DNA of 64,000 bases from Paenirhizobium daejeonense (GCF_014280875.1 NZ_JACLAL010000002.1:248001-312000); one strand, 5' to 3'. Positions 35,619 to 45,800 are shown, counted from the first letter of the stretch. Made by a program: numbers and translations. The notes: generated by a model from the sequence alone, not told the origin.

Positions 35619-37178
35619 CTACTCCAGTGGCACCGCGACGAGCCGGAGATTGCCCTCGCCGTCGGCCACCATCAGATGCGCGCTGCGGCGTCCCTCACCC
35701 TTGAGCGCGGCCAGCATGTCGATGACATCCTTCGGCACCTGCATGAACTCCTGCGCCACCTCGACGATCACTTGCCCGACCTTCAACCCCTTGGCCTCCG
35801 CTTGCGAGCCCGGCAGAACCTTGGTGATGATGACACCCTCAACACTCTCGGCAATGGAATAAGTCTTGCGGCCCGCATCATCGAGCGTGGCAAGTTCGAC
35901 GCCGATGAGATTGTCCACGACCGGAGCTGAACTGTTACCCTGATCCTCGGGCGCCTGCTGATCTTCCTCGATGGTACCGTCATCTTCCGGCGCGACTTCA
36001 CCGCCATCTTCAGGAGCAGTATCTTCCCCACTCGCAGCCGGCTCTTCCGATTTCGCCTGCTGTTCGTCCTCCAGCCGACCGAGTTTCACCTTGACGGTCT
36101 CCTCTTTGCCGTCACGCAAGATGACCACATCGACATCCGACCCCACATTGCTCTCGGCGACTATGCGTACCAGATCGCGTGTGTCGCCAACCTTCTTCCC
36201 ATTGAATCCAACGATCACATCGCCGACCTTGATCGGACCGTTCTCGACCGGCCCCCCCTTGACGATGCCGCTGACCAGAGCGCCACGCGCCTTGCCGACA
36301 ATGCCGACACTCTCGGCCACGTCGTCGGTGACCGGCTGAATGCGAACGCCGAGCCAGCCGCGCCGTGTCTCGCCAAATTCCATGAGCTGCTTGATGACAT
36401 TTTCAGCAAGCTCCGTCGGAACCGCAAAGCCGATACCGATGGAACCGCCGCTCGGCGAGATGATCGCCGTATTGATGCCGATGACCTCGCCATTCATGTT
36501 GAACAGCGGACCACCGGAGTTGCCCTTGTTGATCGCGGCGTCCGTCTGGATGAAGTTGTCATACGGGCCGGCATTGATATTGCGGCCGCTGGCCGAGATG
36601 ATGCCGACGGTGACCGATCCACCAAGGCCGAAGGGATTGCCGATCGCCATCACCCAGTCGCCGATGCGCATCTTGCGGGAATCGCCGAACTTGACCGACT
36701 TGAGCGGCGCAGGAGGCTCGACCTTCAACACCGAAAGGTCGGTCTTTGTATCCGTGCCGATCAGCTTAGCCTTGAGCTTGGAGCCATCCGGGAAGATGGC
36801 CTCGATGTCATCGGCGTTCTCGATCACATGGTTGTTGGTAACGATGAAACCGCTCGGGTCGATGACGAAGCCGGAACCGAGCGAATTGACCTTGTTATTG
36901 CCGTCCTGGCTGCCGCGATTCTTGAAGAAGTCCTCGAAAAGCTCCTGGAAGGGAGAACCTTCCGGGAGCTTTGGCATCGGCGCATCGCGCTCTTCCTTGA
37001 CGCTCTGCGAGGTGGAGATGTTGACCACCGCGTCCAGCAGGCCCGAGGCGAGATCCGCAACCGATTCTGGTCCCTGGGCGCGCACGGGATATGGCGCGAC
37101 GACACTGCCGACGGCAAGGGCTGCCCCGACCAGGAATGCTGGAAGGAGGGAGTGGCGCTTGCGGGCGTCGATGGTCAT
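35619..37178 (-). CDS. degP: DegP/HtrA-family periplasmic serine protease
   Basis: The 519-residue precursor has a signal peptide ending near VRAQG (residue 35). The chymotrypsin-like domain contains the triad His117 (TNNHV), Asp147 (KTDLSV) and Ser221 (GNSGGP). PDZ1 follows at about 275-365, then an unusually long acidic linker (about 370-425, mostly Asp/Glu/Ser/Pro) and PDZ2 at about 430-515. It degrades or chaperones misfolded envelope proteins. It is the last gene, on the minus strand, of a row with hflK, hflC and a DUF2065 gene; the gap before it is 97 bases. Confidence 0.94.
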   Translation of the reverse strand: MTIDARKRHSLLPAFLVGAALAVGSVVAPYPVRAQGPESVADLASGLLDAVVNISTSQSVKEERDAPMPKLPEGSPFQELFEDFFKNRGSQDGNNKVNSLGSGFVIDPSGFIVTNNHVIENADDIEAIFPDGSKLKAKLIGTDTKTDLSVLKVEPPAPLKSVKFGDSRKMRIGDWVMAIGNPFGLGGSVTVGIISASGRNINAGPYDNFIQTDAAINKGNSGGPLFNMNGEVIGINTAIISPSGGSIGIGFAVPTELAENVIKQLMEFGETRRGWLGVRIQPVTDDVAESVGIVGKARGALVSGIVKGGPVENGPIKVGDVIVGFNGKKVGDTRDLVRIVAESNVGSDVDVVILRDGKEETVKVKLGRLEDEQQAKSEEPAASGEDTAPEDGGEVAPEDDGTIEEDQQAPEDQGNSSAPVVDNLIGVELATLDDAGRKTYSIAESVEGVIITKVLPGSQAEAKGLKVGQVIVEVAQEFMQVPKDVIDMLAALKGEGRRSAHLMVADGEGNLRLVAVPLE

Positions 37179-37275
37179 GAGGCTTCCTCTGCGGTTCAGA
37201 AATCGCTTTTTGGCGACAGCATAAGGCGGAATGATGAAAGGTTAAATCAATTTCAGGCGAGACCTCACCGCTCCG

Positions 37276-37461
37276 TCATCCGCGAAGCAGCCATACGAGA
37301 GCGACGCCAAAGGCAATCGCGACAAGACCGGAAAGACGCAGTTGCCCTTCAGGAATGTCAGGCAGCAGTTTCGCCATCCTGACAAGCAAACGAGGGGCCA
37401 GTGCATAGACCAGCCCCTCGATGATGAGAAAGAACGCCACGCCTGTCAGAAAATCCGACAT
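37276..37461 (-). CDS. DUF2065 small membrane protein
   Basis: The 61-residue protein has two hydrophobic segments (about residues 5-25 and 42-60) and the family pattern MSDFLTGVAFFLIIEGLVYALAP. It begins ten bases after the hflC stop with an AGGGG site, so it belongs to the hflK-hflC operon, a placement common for this family. Its role is unknown. A longer frame in the same phase reaches into hflC but is a shadow. Confidence 0.88.
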   Translation of the reverse strand: MSDFLTGVAFFLIIEGLVYALAPRLLVRMAKLLPDIPEGQLRLSGLVAIAFGVALVWLLRG

Positions 37462-37471
37462 GGCGCCCCTA

Positions 37472-38398
37472 TCAGTTGTTGGCAGCTGCCGGCGCAGCAG
37501 GCGCGGCTGCAGCAGGACCCGAGGTTCCGTTGAAATAACGGAAGAATTCCGAATCCGGCGAAAGAACCATCGTTGTGCCGTTGCCACCCAACGCCCCGTT
37601 ATAAGCGCGCATCGAACGGTAGAACTCGAAGAAGTCCGGATCGCGCGAGAAGGCTTCCGCGAATACGCGGTTGCGCTCGGCATCGCCCTCGCCTCGCAGC
37701 ACTTCCGAATCACGCTGTGCTTCCGCCTGCAGTTCGACGACCTGACGGTCGGCGATTGCGCGGCGACGCTGGCCTTCTTCGTTACCACGGGCACGGATGA
37801 GTTCGGCTTCCGCCAGACGTTCGGCCTTCATGCGGTCGAAGGTCTGCTGGGAGACTTCCTGTGTCAGGTCGGTACGACGGATGCGAACGTCCTCGATGGT
37901 GATACCGAGCGATTCGGCGTCTGCCCGAAGGTCGTCGCGAACCTCCTGCATCATCGAAGCACGGGCATCGGACAGAGCGGATTCGAAACCCCTCAGACCA
38001 TAAACCCGGCGCAGCGATGCATCGAGACGGGTTGTGAGACGGGTTTCGGCAGCGTCACGGTCGCCCGAAACGGTTTCGCGGAAGCGGCGTGCATCGGTGA
38101 TCTTGTAGACCACGAAGGCATCCACCTCGTAGAATTTACCGCCCGAAACCTGAACGCGGATATTGTCGAGATCGAAGCGAAGCGCCTGATCTTCCACATA
38201 TTGGACGCGGTCTGCATCGGCAAACGCGAAGGGCAGCTTGAAGTACAGCCCCGGGTCCTTGTAGACGGCCTTGATCTGACCGAAGCGGACAACGATTGCC
38301 TGCTGACGTTCGTTGACGACGAAAACCGACGAGTAGATCAGCAGCAGAACGGCGGCAAGGCCGATCAGGATAGCGACAAGGCGATTGGACATGATCAA
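37472..38398 (-). CDS. hflC: HflC, protease modulator (SPFH/band 7)
   Basis: The 308-residue inner membrane protein has an N-terminal anchor (about residues 8-27) and a periplasmic SPFH domain (VVNERQQAIVVRFGQIKAV onwards). A long helical region (RMKAERLAEAELIRARGNEEGQRRRAIADRQ) and an Ala/Pro-rich tail follow. With HflK it forms the large cage around the FtsH protease. Its start overlaps the end of hflK by four bases. Confidence 0.94.
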   Translation of the reverse strand: MIMSNRLVAILIGLAAVLLLIYSSVFVVNERQQAIVVRFGQIKAVYKDPGLYFKLPFAFADADRVQYVEDQALRFDLDNIRVQVSGGKFYEVDAFVVYKITDARRFRETVSGDRDAAETRLTTRLDASLRRVYGLRGFESALSDARASMMQEVRDDLRADAESLGITIEDVRIRRTDLTQEVSQQTFDRMKAERLAEAELIRARGNEEGQRRRAIADRQVVELQAEAQRDSEVLRGEGDAERNRVFAEAFSRDPDFFEFYRSMRAYNGALGGNGTTMVLSPDSEFFRYFNGTSGPAAAAPAAPAAANN

Positions 38399-39489
38399 TT
38401 GCCTCCCTGCTGCGTCTGGCCCTGGCCCATGCGATTGAGCTCGTTGAGCGGCAGATAGGGCACGACGCCCTGCTTCTCGTCGATGATGACCTTGTTGGAG
38501 TTCTTCAGAACCTGCTCCATGGTTTCAAGATAGAGGCGTTTGCGGGTGACGTCGGGCGCCTTGCTGTATTCCTCGTAGATGTCGACGAAGCGCTGGGCTT
38601 CACCCTCGGCTTCCTTGACGACGCGGTCCTTGTAGGCGGCAGCTTCTTCACGGATCTGCGCAGCCTGACCGCGAGCCTGACCAAGTTGCTGGTTGGCATA
38701 CTTGTTGGCTTCCTCGACGAAACGGTCTTCGTCCTGTTCGGCACGCTGCACTTCGTCGAAGGCATCGGCCACTTCGCGCGGCGGGGCCGCATCCTCGATC
38801 GCCACCGCATTGATCGAAATGCCGGCGCCGTAGCTATCCATGGTGCCCTGGATGATCGCCTTCACGTCCGCTGCAATCTGCTGACGCGCATCCCGGAAGA
38901 TGTCCTGCGCCGGACGACGGCCGACGATTTCGCGCATGGCGCTTTCGGCAACCTGCTGCAGCGTCTGCGGGGGGCTTTCGATATTGAAGAGATAAGCCTT
39001 CGGATCGCTCACTGTGAAGAGAACCGAGAACTGCACGTTCACGATGTTCTGATCGCCCGAGAGCATCAGACCTGCGCTCGAAGACGAAGAGGCCTTCGCG
39101 CCGATGTTCTGCTGCTGCTCGGTGACCTTAACAATTTCGACGGTCTCCAGCGGCCACAGATGGAAATGCAGGCCAGGCATGGAAATCTCTTCCTGCGGCT
39201 TACCGAAGCGCAGTTCGACACCGCGCTCGTCGGGCTGAACCGTATAAATGGCCTGCATGGCCCAGAATGCGCCGAGCACGAGAAGCAGAACGACCACCAC
39301 GCCGCCGTTGAAACCTCCCGGCACGATGTTCTTCAACCTGTCCTGGCCGCGACGTATAAGATCCTCAAGGTCGGGCGGCGTGTTTCCACCGCCGCCGCGC
39401 GGCCGGTTTGGTCCCTGCCCCCAGGGTCCCTGATTGTTACCACCGCCGCCGCCCCATGGGCCGCCGCCGTTCTGATTGCTCCAGGGCAT
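38395..39489 (-). CDS. hflK: HflK, protease modulator (SPFH/band 7)
   Basis: The 364-residue protein begins MPWSNQNGGGPWGGGGG, a Gly/Asn/Pro-rich cytosolic segment of about 45 residues. A membrane anchor (about 58-78) and an SPFH domain (TVQPDERGVELRFGKPQE onwards) with a coiled helical region follow. I start at 39489, with AGAGG upstream, rather than at 39537. It is the HflC partner of the FtsH-regulating complex. folA lies upstream on the same strand, separated by 149 bases. Confidence 0.94.
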   Translation of the reverse strand: MPWSNQNGGGPWGGGGGNNQGPWGQGPNRPRGGGGNTPPDLEDLIRRGQDRLKNIVPGGFNGGVVVVLLLVLGAFWAMQAIYTVQPDERGVELRFGKPQEEISMPGLHFHLWPLETVEIVKVTEQQQNIGAKASSSSSAGLMLSGDQNIVNVQFSVLFTVSDPKAYLFNIESPPQTLQQVAESAMREIVGRRPAQDIFRDARQQIAADVKAIIQGTMDSYGAGISINAVAIEDAAPPREVADAFDEVQRAEQDEDRFVEEANKYANQQLGQARGQAAQIREEAAAYKDRVVKEAEGEAQRFVDIYEEYSKAPDVTRKRLYLETMEQVLKNSNKVIIDEKQGVVPYLPLNELNRMGQGQTQQGGN

Positions 39490-39638
39490 CAATACCTCTT
39501 TGTTTACAAGTGCTCCCATCATCCCAGCCGCCGGCACTCGCGGGCCGCGGGCGGAACGCTCGTCCCGTTATAGGTATCGGGCCGAGGCCTTTCAACGGAA
39601 AGTACCTAACTTCTTCGGCCGTTAGGGAAAATAATGCG

Positions 39639-40163
39639 TTATGCCGCAGGACGACGCCGGTAGGTGGTGTATCGCGTCGGATAATTATCCTTCTCGCCGG
39701 CGGGAATCTGCGTTTCCTGCACTTTTTCGAACACCGCCGGATCTATCTCCGGGAATACGGTATCGCCCTCGATCTCAGCTTCGACATGGGTGACATGCAG
39801 CACACCGGCGAGCGGCAGGGACTGCCGGTAGATCTCACCACCGCCGGCGATGCAGACCTCGTCAACACCCGTCTCGACCGCTATTTTCTTAGCCCGCTCA
39901 ATGGCTTCGTCCAGACTACGAACAGTCTCGACGCCAGCGACATCTATCGCTGCCCCGCGGCTTACGATGACATGCGGGCGCCCCGGCAGCGGTTTGCCGC
40001 CCACGGATTCGAAGGTCTTGCGCCCCATCACCAGCGGCTTGCCGAGAGTGAGCGCCTTGAACCGCTTGAGGTCAGTCGACAGCTTCCACGGCATGTCGCC
40101 GTTGCGGCCGATCACGTTGTTGGACGCCATCGCGACCACGATCACAATTTCGGGATTGGACAT
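39639..40163 (-). CDS. folA: Dihydrofolate reductase
   Basis: This 174-residue enzyme reduces dihydrofolate to tetrahydrofolate with NADPH. Landmarks are IGRNGDMPWKLSTDLKRFK (Trp26 and the catalytic acid Asp31), LVMGRKTFES and the GGGEIY nucleotide loop. The gene follows thyA, whose product generates dihydrofolate, by 32 bases; the two are probably one operon. Confidence 0.95.
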   Translation of the reverse strand: MSNPEIVIVVAMASNNVIGRNGDMPWKLSTDLKRFKALTLGKPLVMGRKTFESVGGKPLPGRPHVIVSRGAAIDVAGVETVRSLDEAIERAKKIAVETGVDEVCIAGGGEIYRQSLPLAGVLHVTHVEAEIEGDTVFPEIDPAVFEKVQETQIPAGEKDNYPTRYTTYRRRPAA

Positions 40164-40195
40164 TTTCTGTCTTTCGTGAATGCCCGTCCGGGGTG

Positions 40196-40990
40196 TCAGA
40201 CGGCAATCGGCGCCTTGATGCTTGCATCGGCCTCGTAGCCTTCGAGGCTGAAATCCTCGAAACGGAACGAGAGGATGTCGCGCACTTCCGGATTGATCTT
40301 CATTCTCGGCAAAGCCTTCGGCGTACGGGCAAGCTGCTGTTTCGCCTGCTCGAAATGGTTAGCGTAAAGATGCGCGTCACCCAGAGTATGCACGAAATCG
40401 CCGGGTTCGAGATCCGTCACCTGCGCCACCATCATCGTCAGCAGCGCATAGGAAGCGATGTTGAAGGGCACGCCGAGGAAGATATCGGCCGAACGCTGGT
40501 AAAGCTGGCAGGAGAGCCTGCCATCCGCCACATAGAACTGGAACAGGCAGTGGCAGGGCGGCAGCGCCATGTCGTCCACTTCGGCCGGGTTCCAGGCGGA
40601 AACGATATGCCGGCGCGAATTGGGGTTCTTGCGGATGCCTTCCACCAGATTGGCGATCTGGTCGATATGGCCGCCGTCGCCGGTCGGCCAGGAACGCCAT
40701 TGCGCGCCGTAGACCGGACCGAGATTGCCGTTCTCGTCGGCCCATTCGTCCCAGATGGAAACACCGTGCTCATGCAGATAGGCGATATTGGTCTCGCCCT
40801 TCAGGAACCACAGCAGTTCGTGAATGATCGAACGAAGATGCAGTTTCTTGGTCGTGAGAACCGGAAAGCCCTCACCTAGGTCGTAGCGCATCTGATAGCC
40901 GAAAACCGAACGCGTGCCGGTACCGGTCCGATCACCGCGGTCCGTACCGTTGTCCATCACATGCTGCAGGAGATCCAGATACTGCTTCAT
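40196..40990 (-). CDS. thyA: Thymidylate synthase
   Basis: The 264-residue enzyme methylates dUMP to dTMP using methylene-tetrahydrofolate. It shows [13 protein letters not shown], the catalytic cysteine in [34 protein letters not shown] and the C-terminal KAPIAV. The length equals that of the E. coli enzyme. It starts at 40990 and is divergent from the tmRNA gene about 220 bases away. Confidence 0.97.
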   Translation of the reverse strand: MKQYLDLLQHVMDNGTDRGDRTGTGTRSVFGYQMRYDLGEGFPVLTTKKLHLRSIIHELLWFLKGETNIAYLHEHGVSIWDEWADENGNLGPVYGAQWRSWPTGDGGHIDQIANLVEGIRKNPNSRRHIVSAWNPAEVDDMALPPCHCLFQFYVADGRLSCQLYQRSADIFLGVPFNIASYALLTMMVAQVTDLEPGDFVHTLGDAHLYANHFEQAKQQLARTPKALPRMKINPEVRDILSFRFEDFSLEGYEADASIKAPIAV

Positions 40991-41183
40991 TGTTCCATCT
41001 TCGACTCGAGAGGAGGACGCTTCAATCTAATGCCCCCGCACATGGGAACCAAGGCAGAGTTGCGATAAATTGCACCGGACAGTGCATGTAGCGCCCCCGG
41101 CCTCGCGGACCAAGGTGCTGGCGGCAGTTTCCCACGGTTATCGCGCCAGCCGGCAACAACCGCTGAAAGCACCGATGCCCCCT

Positions 41184-41211
41184 TTTCAACGGAACCGGAA
41201 ACACCTATATC
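41184..41211 (+). promoter_or_regulatory. Possible ssrA promoter
   Basis: TTTCAA (41184-41189) and TATATC (41206-41211) are 16 bases apart, upstream of the tmRNA acceptor piece. The match to consensus is moderate. Confidence 0.35.
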
Positions 41212-41215
41212 ACTC

Positions 41216-41555
41216 CTGCCGGCCTTCGGGCCGGCTATGGCGATAAACGGTCGGTGTAATAAACCTATTGGACCCGGGGGCGGTACCCGGCGCCTCCACC
41301 AAAAACCGGTCGGTCCTTGATGACCGGCTTTTGATGGGGGCGAAATAGGATCGACAAGGGTGTAAAGATCGAACTTTTGCTCGGCATGATACCGCCGTTA
41401 TCGGGTCACAAGTGTAGTTGCAAACGACAACAACGCTAAGGGTTATGCTCTCGCTGCCTAATGGCGGTGCGGGAAACCCACTCTAAAGCCCTCTAGGTTA
41501 GCCCCTTGAGGCGGGGTCCGAAGGCACCTGGCAACAGAAGCCTTCACCTAACTCT
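41216..41555 (+). ncRNA. ssrA: tmRNA, circularly permuted two-piece form
   Basis: The acceptor piece comes first and ends CGCCTCCACCA (41291-41301). After an intervening hairpin (CCGGTC...GACCGG), the coding piece begins GGGGGCG (41336-41342). These two segments pair over seven bases to form the tRNA-like acceptor stem, with a discriminator A and CCA left over. The resume codon GCA (41420) begins a tag reading ANDNNAKGYALAA and ending at TAA (41459-41461); with the charged alanine this is AANDNNAKGYALAA. The tag rescues stalled ribosomes and marks proteins for ClpXP. The 5' and 3' limits are approximate. The next gene encodes the SspB adaptor for these tags. Confidence 0.93.
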
Positions 41556-41700
41556 TTTCCCTCGTTCTTCCTCGCCTACCCCCTTCCGCCAAAATCATGT
41601 ACTATCGCCTGATATGACTCGTCACCGGGGGCTTTCGCGCTGTCCGGCACCATGGCATATAGCCGTGGAAAGACGTCACAGGAAAGAAAGACAGGACCAT

Positions 41701-42207
41701 ATGGCGCAGGACCATATTCGCTACGACATTCTGGCTCAGGACGCGCTGCGCGGTGTCATCCGCAAGGTTTTGACGGAGGTCGCAGCCACCGGCCGTCTGC
41801 CGGGTGACCACCACTTCTTCATCACCTTCCTGACCGGCGCGCCGGGCGTGCGCATTTCCCAGCACCTGAAGGCCAAGTATGCCGAGCAGATGACCATCGT
41901 CATCCAGCACCAGTTCTGGGACCTGAAGGTGACCGACAGCCTTTTCGAGATCGGCCTGTCCTTCTCCGACACGCCGGAAAAGCTGGTCATCCCCTTCAAC
42001 GCGATTCGCGGCTTCTATGACCCCTCGGTGAACTTCGAACTCGAATTCGATGTGCCGCTCGCAGAAGAAGACGAGGAAGGTGCAGAGATCACCGCTTATC
42101 CAGTCTCCGCCGCCGCCGAACACACGGAAGAAACGGCTGAGAAGCCGGCCGAAGAGAAGAAGGAAGGTTCCGTCGTTTCTCTCGACGCATTCCGCAAGAA
42201 ACAGTGA
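41701..42207 (+). CDS. sspB: SspB-family ClpXP adaptor
   Basis: The 168-residue protein begins MAQDHIRYDILAQDALRG and contains the SspB fold (HHFFITFLTGAPGVRISQHLKAKY, IVIQHQFWDL, IPFNAIRGFYDPSV). An acidic linker then leads to a basic C-terminal tail (SVVSLDAFRKKQ) that should dock on the ClpX zinc domain. It is of the alphaproteobacterial SspB-alpha type, which hands ssrA-tagged proteins to ClpXP. It starts 146 bases after the end of the tmRNA gene. The upstream open frame runs through the tmRNA and is not coding. Confidence 0.93.
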   Translation: MAQDHIRYDILAQDALRGVIRKVLTEVAATGRLPGDHHFFITFLTGAPGVRISQHLKAKYAEQMTIVIQHQFWDLKVTDSLFEIGLSFSDTPEKLVIPFNAIRGFYDPSVNFELEFDVPLAEEDEEGAEITAYPVSAAAEHTEETAEKPAEEKKEGSVVSLDAFRKKQ

Positions 42208-42265
42208 CTTGTGATCAGGGGCGCCTCAAGAGAGGTGCCCTCTTGCCCTCGCCGGAACATCAAAG

Positions 42266-42457
42266 ATGAGCGCAGACGTCGTCAATCTCCGCCAGTTCAG
42301 GAAGACCAAGGTCCGCTCCGAAAAGGAAGCAAAGGCCGAACAGAACCGTATCACCTTCGGTCGCACCAAGGTCGAGAAGCAGTTGACCGACGCGCTCAAC
42401 AAGAAGGCCGAGAAAGCCCACGATCAGGGACGGCTGGAACGCCCGAAGCCCAAGTGA
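42266..42457 (+). CDS. DUF4169 small protein
   Basis: The 63-residue basic protein starts MSADVVNLRQFRKTKVRSEKEAKAEQN and is strongly helical and charged, matching DUF4169. It lies 58 bases behind sspB on the same strand and is probably co-transcribed. No function is known; it has no signal peptide or membrane segment. Confidence 0.8.
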   Translation: MSADVVNLRQFRKTKVRSEKEAKAEQNRITFGRTKVEKQLTDALNKKAEKAHDQGRLERPKPK

Positions 42458-42463
42458 CACGCT

Positions 42464-42530
42464 TGGCCAAAAACGATTTCGTCTCAGGCACTTTTCATCA
42501 TTCCCGGAATCGTTTTGTGAGAAAGCTTGA
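42464..42530. repeat. Intergenic stem-loop of repeat character
   Basis: AAAACGATT (42470-42478) and AATCGTTTT (42508-42516) form a perfect nine-base inverted repeat with a 29-base loop, in the gap between two small genes. It resembles the mosaic palindromes at 24172-24275 but shares no long identity with them. Confidence 0.5.
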
Positions 42531-42545
42531 CCTCCGAGTGAGGCA

Positions 42546-42770
42546 ATGGTGATCCACAAGCATTCGATCACCTTGCGAGGCCATCGCACCAGCTTCTCGC
42601 TCGAAAACCCGTTCATGGACGAACTGAGAATGATCGCCGATGAGCGCGATCTGGCGCTGGCGGCCCTGATCACGGAGATCGACGAAGTCCGTGATCCGAC
42701 AGCCAATCTCTCATCGGCGCTGAGACTTTATGTTCTGAATTGGTTGAAGGCAAAGGCTCGACAAGCCTGA
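42546..42770 (+). CDS. Ribbon-helix-helix domain protein
   Basis: The 74-residue protein opens with a basic strand (IHKHSITLRGHRTSFSLEN) followed by two helices (FMDELRMIADERDLALAALITEIDEVR and a short C-terminal helix), the pattern of RHH_4/DUF4170-type proteins. It might bind DNA as a dimer or modulate another protein. It lies on the same strand as the DUF4169 gene, with the palindrome between them. Confidence 0.78.
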   Translation: MVIHKHSITLRGHRTSFSLENPFMDELRMIADERDLALAALITEIDEVRDPTANLSSALRLYVLNWLKAKARQA

Positions 42771-42846
42771 GCTGCCCGCCTCCATAACGCTCATTCGTTT
42801 CGGGACGGCCCGAAATAGAGCGATATGGCAAGCGCCTCACCCGGCC

Positions 42847-45800
42847 TCAATTGACGCCCGGCAACCCCTCGAACTGCAGCGGCTGCGCAGGAGGAAGGTT
42901 ATCGCGGGTAACCTTGTCATCCGGCGAAACCGGCATTTTTGGGGTAGTAACGATCCCATCGCCAGGCGGTTGCGTCTCCGGGGCCGAAACCCCTTCGGAA
43001 GCCGCTTGTGCTGCTGCTCGCCGTGCTGCTTCTTCCGCAGCCAGCCTTTCAGCTTCCGCCTTCTGACGTGCCTCCTCGGCAGCTCTCGCCCGCTCGGCCT
43101 CCGCCTTCTGGCGCTCATCTTCCCGATAGCGGTGAAGGACGACCTCACGCCTTAGCCGCTGCTTCTCCAGCACATTCGACTGCAGTGCCTCCACCCGACG
43201 TCGTTCCCGCTCGAAGGCGCGAAGCGACAGGAAATTCGTCAGATCGCCAACATCGAGTTGCCGCGTGGGTGAGCCAATTTTGCCGGCATAGGCAAGCCGA
43301 ATACCCGGTTCGGCGCCAGCCAGCGCATCGTCGCCGGCATTGAATGCAACATGGACGGTACCGTCCATGGTTCCGTCGATAACATTGAGGCGGGCTTCAC
43401 CATCCAGCTTTGCCGATTGGCTCTCCAGCGTCACGTTCTGGATGCGCATGACGCCGCCGGTCATGTTGAACGGCACCACGACGTTCTGGAATAGACCCGG
43501 CCCGGCACCGATCAGCCCCGCCGCGATAGCCTTCACCTTGTCTTCCGTGATGTCGCCCTTGATGCCAGCAGCCGCCTCCAGAACCTGCGGCAGGAGCCCA
43601 AGGTTGAGCTTCGACACGGTCAGCGCGCCGACCTTCAGGGAACCGGAACCGTTGGTCGAACCGAGCAATTCTGACACCGTCTTGCCGCTACCTTCCGCGA
43701 CGAGGTCGAAATCGAACCGGCCGGTTGCTGCGGCCTGACCACCCTCTTGCTGGGCCGGCAGGGCATCAGCGAGATCGCCGCCCGCAAGCGTGATGCGGCT
43801 CTGGTAAAGCCCCGTCCCGTCGGCGTTGGCGACCATCAGCCGGCCCGTAAGCGTTCCGCCAAGCCAGCCTCCCGTAGCATCGTCGAGGATGAGTTCGCCA
43901 CCCGAGCGGCGCAGCTTTGCAGACAGGCCGATTACAGGGTCGATGATGCCGGATGAGAAGCTGCCAACCTCCAGCGCAATGTCGAGATCGGGTTCACTGA
44001 CTCGCGCCGGCAGCGCCTTTTGCGAAAGCTTGCCCGTTGCGGGATCGCTGACGGGTCCGAGGACCGCCTCGGCAAACCACGCAAGATCAGCCCGACCGGC
44101 CTTGAGCTGTCCCACGATCTTCGGCTGGCCCGACAGGTCGAGTGACAGATCTCCGCTCAATGCATTTCCGTCCAGCATCGCTTCGATCCGGTCGAACAAG
44201 GCTTTCCGGTCGGCCAGCTTGACGTCTGCAGAAAACTGCGCGGGCAATCCGCCACCGACCGCCGGCATCGCAACGCCTGCAGACATCAGGAATGGCTCCA
44301 GATCGTCGCTCGTGACCGAAACCTTTCCGGCTCCCGCCAGAAAATCCGCAATATCGAGAGAAACCTGCCCGCTCGCCGTCGCTTCCGTGCCGGCGGAGGT
44401 GAACCTCAGCGCGACGTCCGCGGCTTCTCCACCTTGATCGCTGACATCCAGTGCGAGACGACCCGCAACACCTGTCCCTATCGGCAATGGATCAAGCCCC
44501 GCCTGACCGAGCAAAATCTGCGTTTCCGGGTTTTCGAGCGTTGCATTCACTTTCAGCGCCGCGGTGCCCGTAAAGTCGGCGATATCATCGACGGCATAAT
44601 CGGCGCTGATGGTGCTGCCGTTGGCCGTGCCGCTCAACTTTGCCGTCAGACCGCTGCCGCCGGCATCCCCGAGCGATACAGTTGCCTGCATATTGGCATC
44701 GGCGTACCAGGGCGCGCTCTTCACCAGCCAGGCAAGTGCCGGATGCGGCGGAAGCTGGCCTGCGATCATCGTCAGGAAGGGTGTCGGATCGGCGGCCTGA
44801 AACGCGATTTGCGCTTTGCCGGTGTAATCAAGCAACGAGCCGCTCGCGGATCCGCTGGCACGGATCGAAGCGCCGGCCACGTCGCCTATATTCAGCCGCT
44901 CGACCGAAACGCTGCCGCTGTCAAGCGTGAAGATCGTGTCGACCTCACGGCTCTCGACACCGTAAGCGACAAGTTTGCCGACCTTCATGCGCGTGGCAAT
45001 CCGCTGGGCGAACACCCCGTTGTCGAGATCGTCGCCAACGATGAGCGCTCCGAGCGCCCGCGCCGCATCGAGATCGATTTCATTACCGGAGAGATCGACG
45101 GACAGCGTGGCCGGTTGTCCCCTCAGAGATCCCCGTTCCAGACGACCGTTGAGATGCGCATCGCCGATGGCGAGTTCTAGCTTCTCGAAACGTTGCATAT
45201 CGGGCGTCAGGTTGACGGCGGCGGAAAAGCCAGCCGACTTCAATTGCCGGATTGCAGGATCGACCGCGCCGGAGACCCATGAAGCCAATCCCGACGGCTG
45301 GTTTGATGCCACGAGCAGATCACCATTGAATGAAGGCGATCCGATCAGCGTGAGCTTGCCCTTCGCTTCCACCTGCGTGCGACCGGGCAGGACCGCCGCC
45401 GCGCGCTCAACCGTCCAGCCGGTGCCGGCAGGGCGAATATCGATCTGGATATCGCGGAGCACGGTATCGCCGGCCACAATTGCCGGTAGTTTCAGGTTGG
45501 CGCGTCCCGGCACGGTCGGTACCGGGATATCCGCCGCCATGGCGATCAGGAGGTTGAGACGCTGGCGCACGGACCCGGCGGCATTGCGTCCGGTCTTGCC
45601 CTGCCCGCCGTCATTCGCCAACCTGTTGACGTCGACCTGCTGACCTTCTGCCGTTAGCAGGAATTCCGGCTTTGCTCCGGTGTCGAGTTTCGCCTCGCCG
45701 GTGATGACGTAGGGATTGTCTGCCTCCGCCAGCTCAAGCCGGTACTCGGGAACGACGATGCGCTCGTTGGTAAGTTCGAACTCGCCCTTGGCGCGCGGCG

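Noticed and set aside
41217..41234. GCCGGCC-TTC-GGGCCGGC hairpin taken at first for a terminator
   Set aside because: No T run follows; it is more likely part of the tmRNA precursor.
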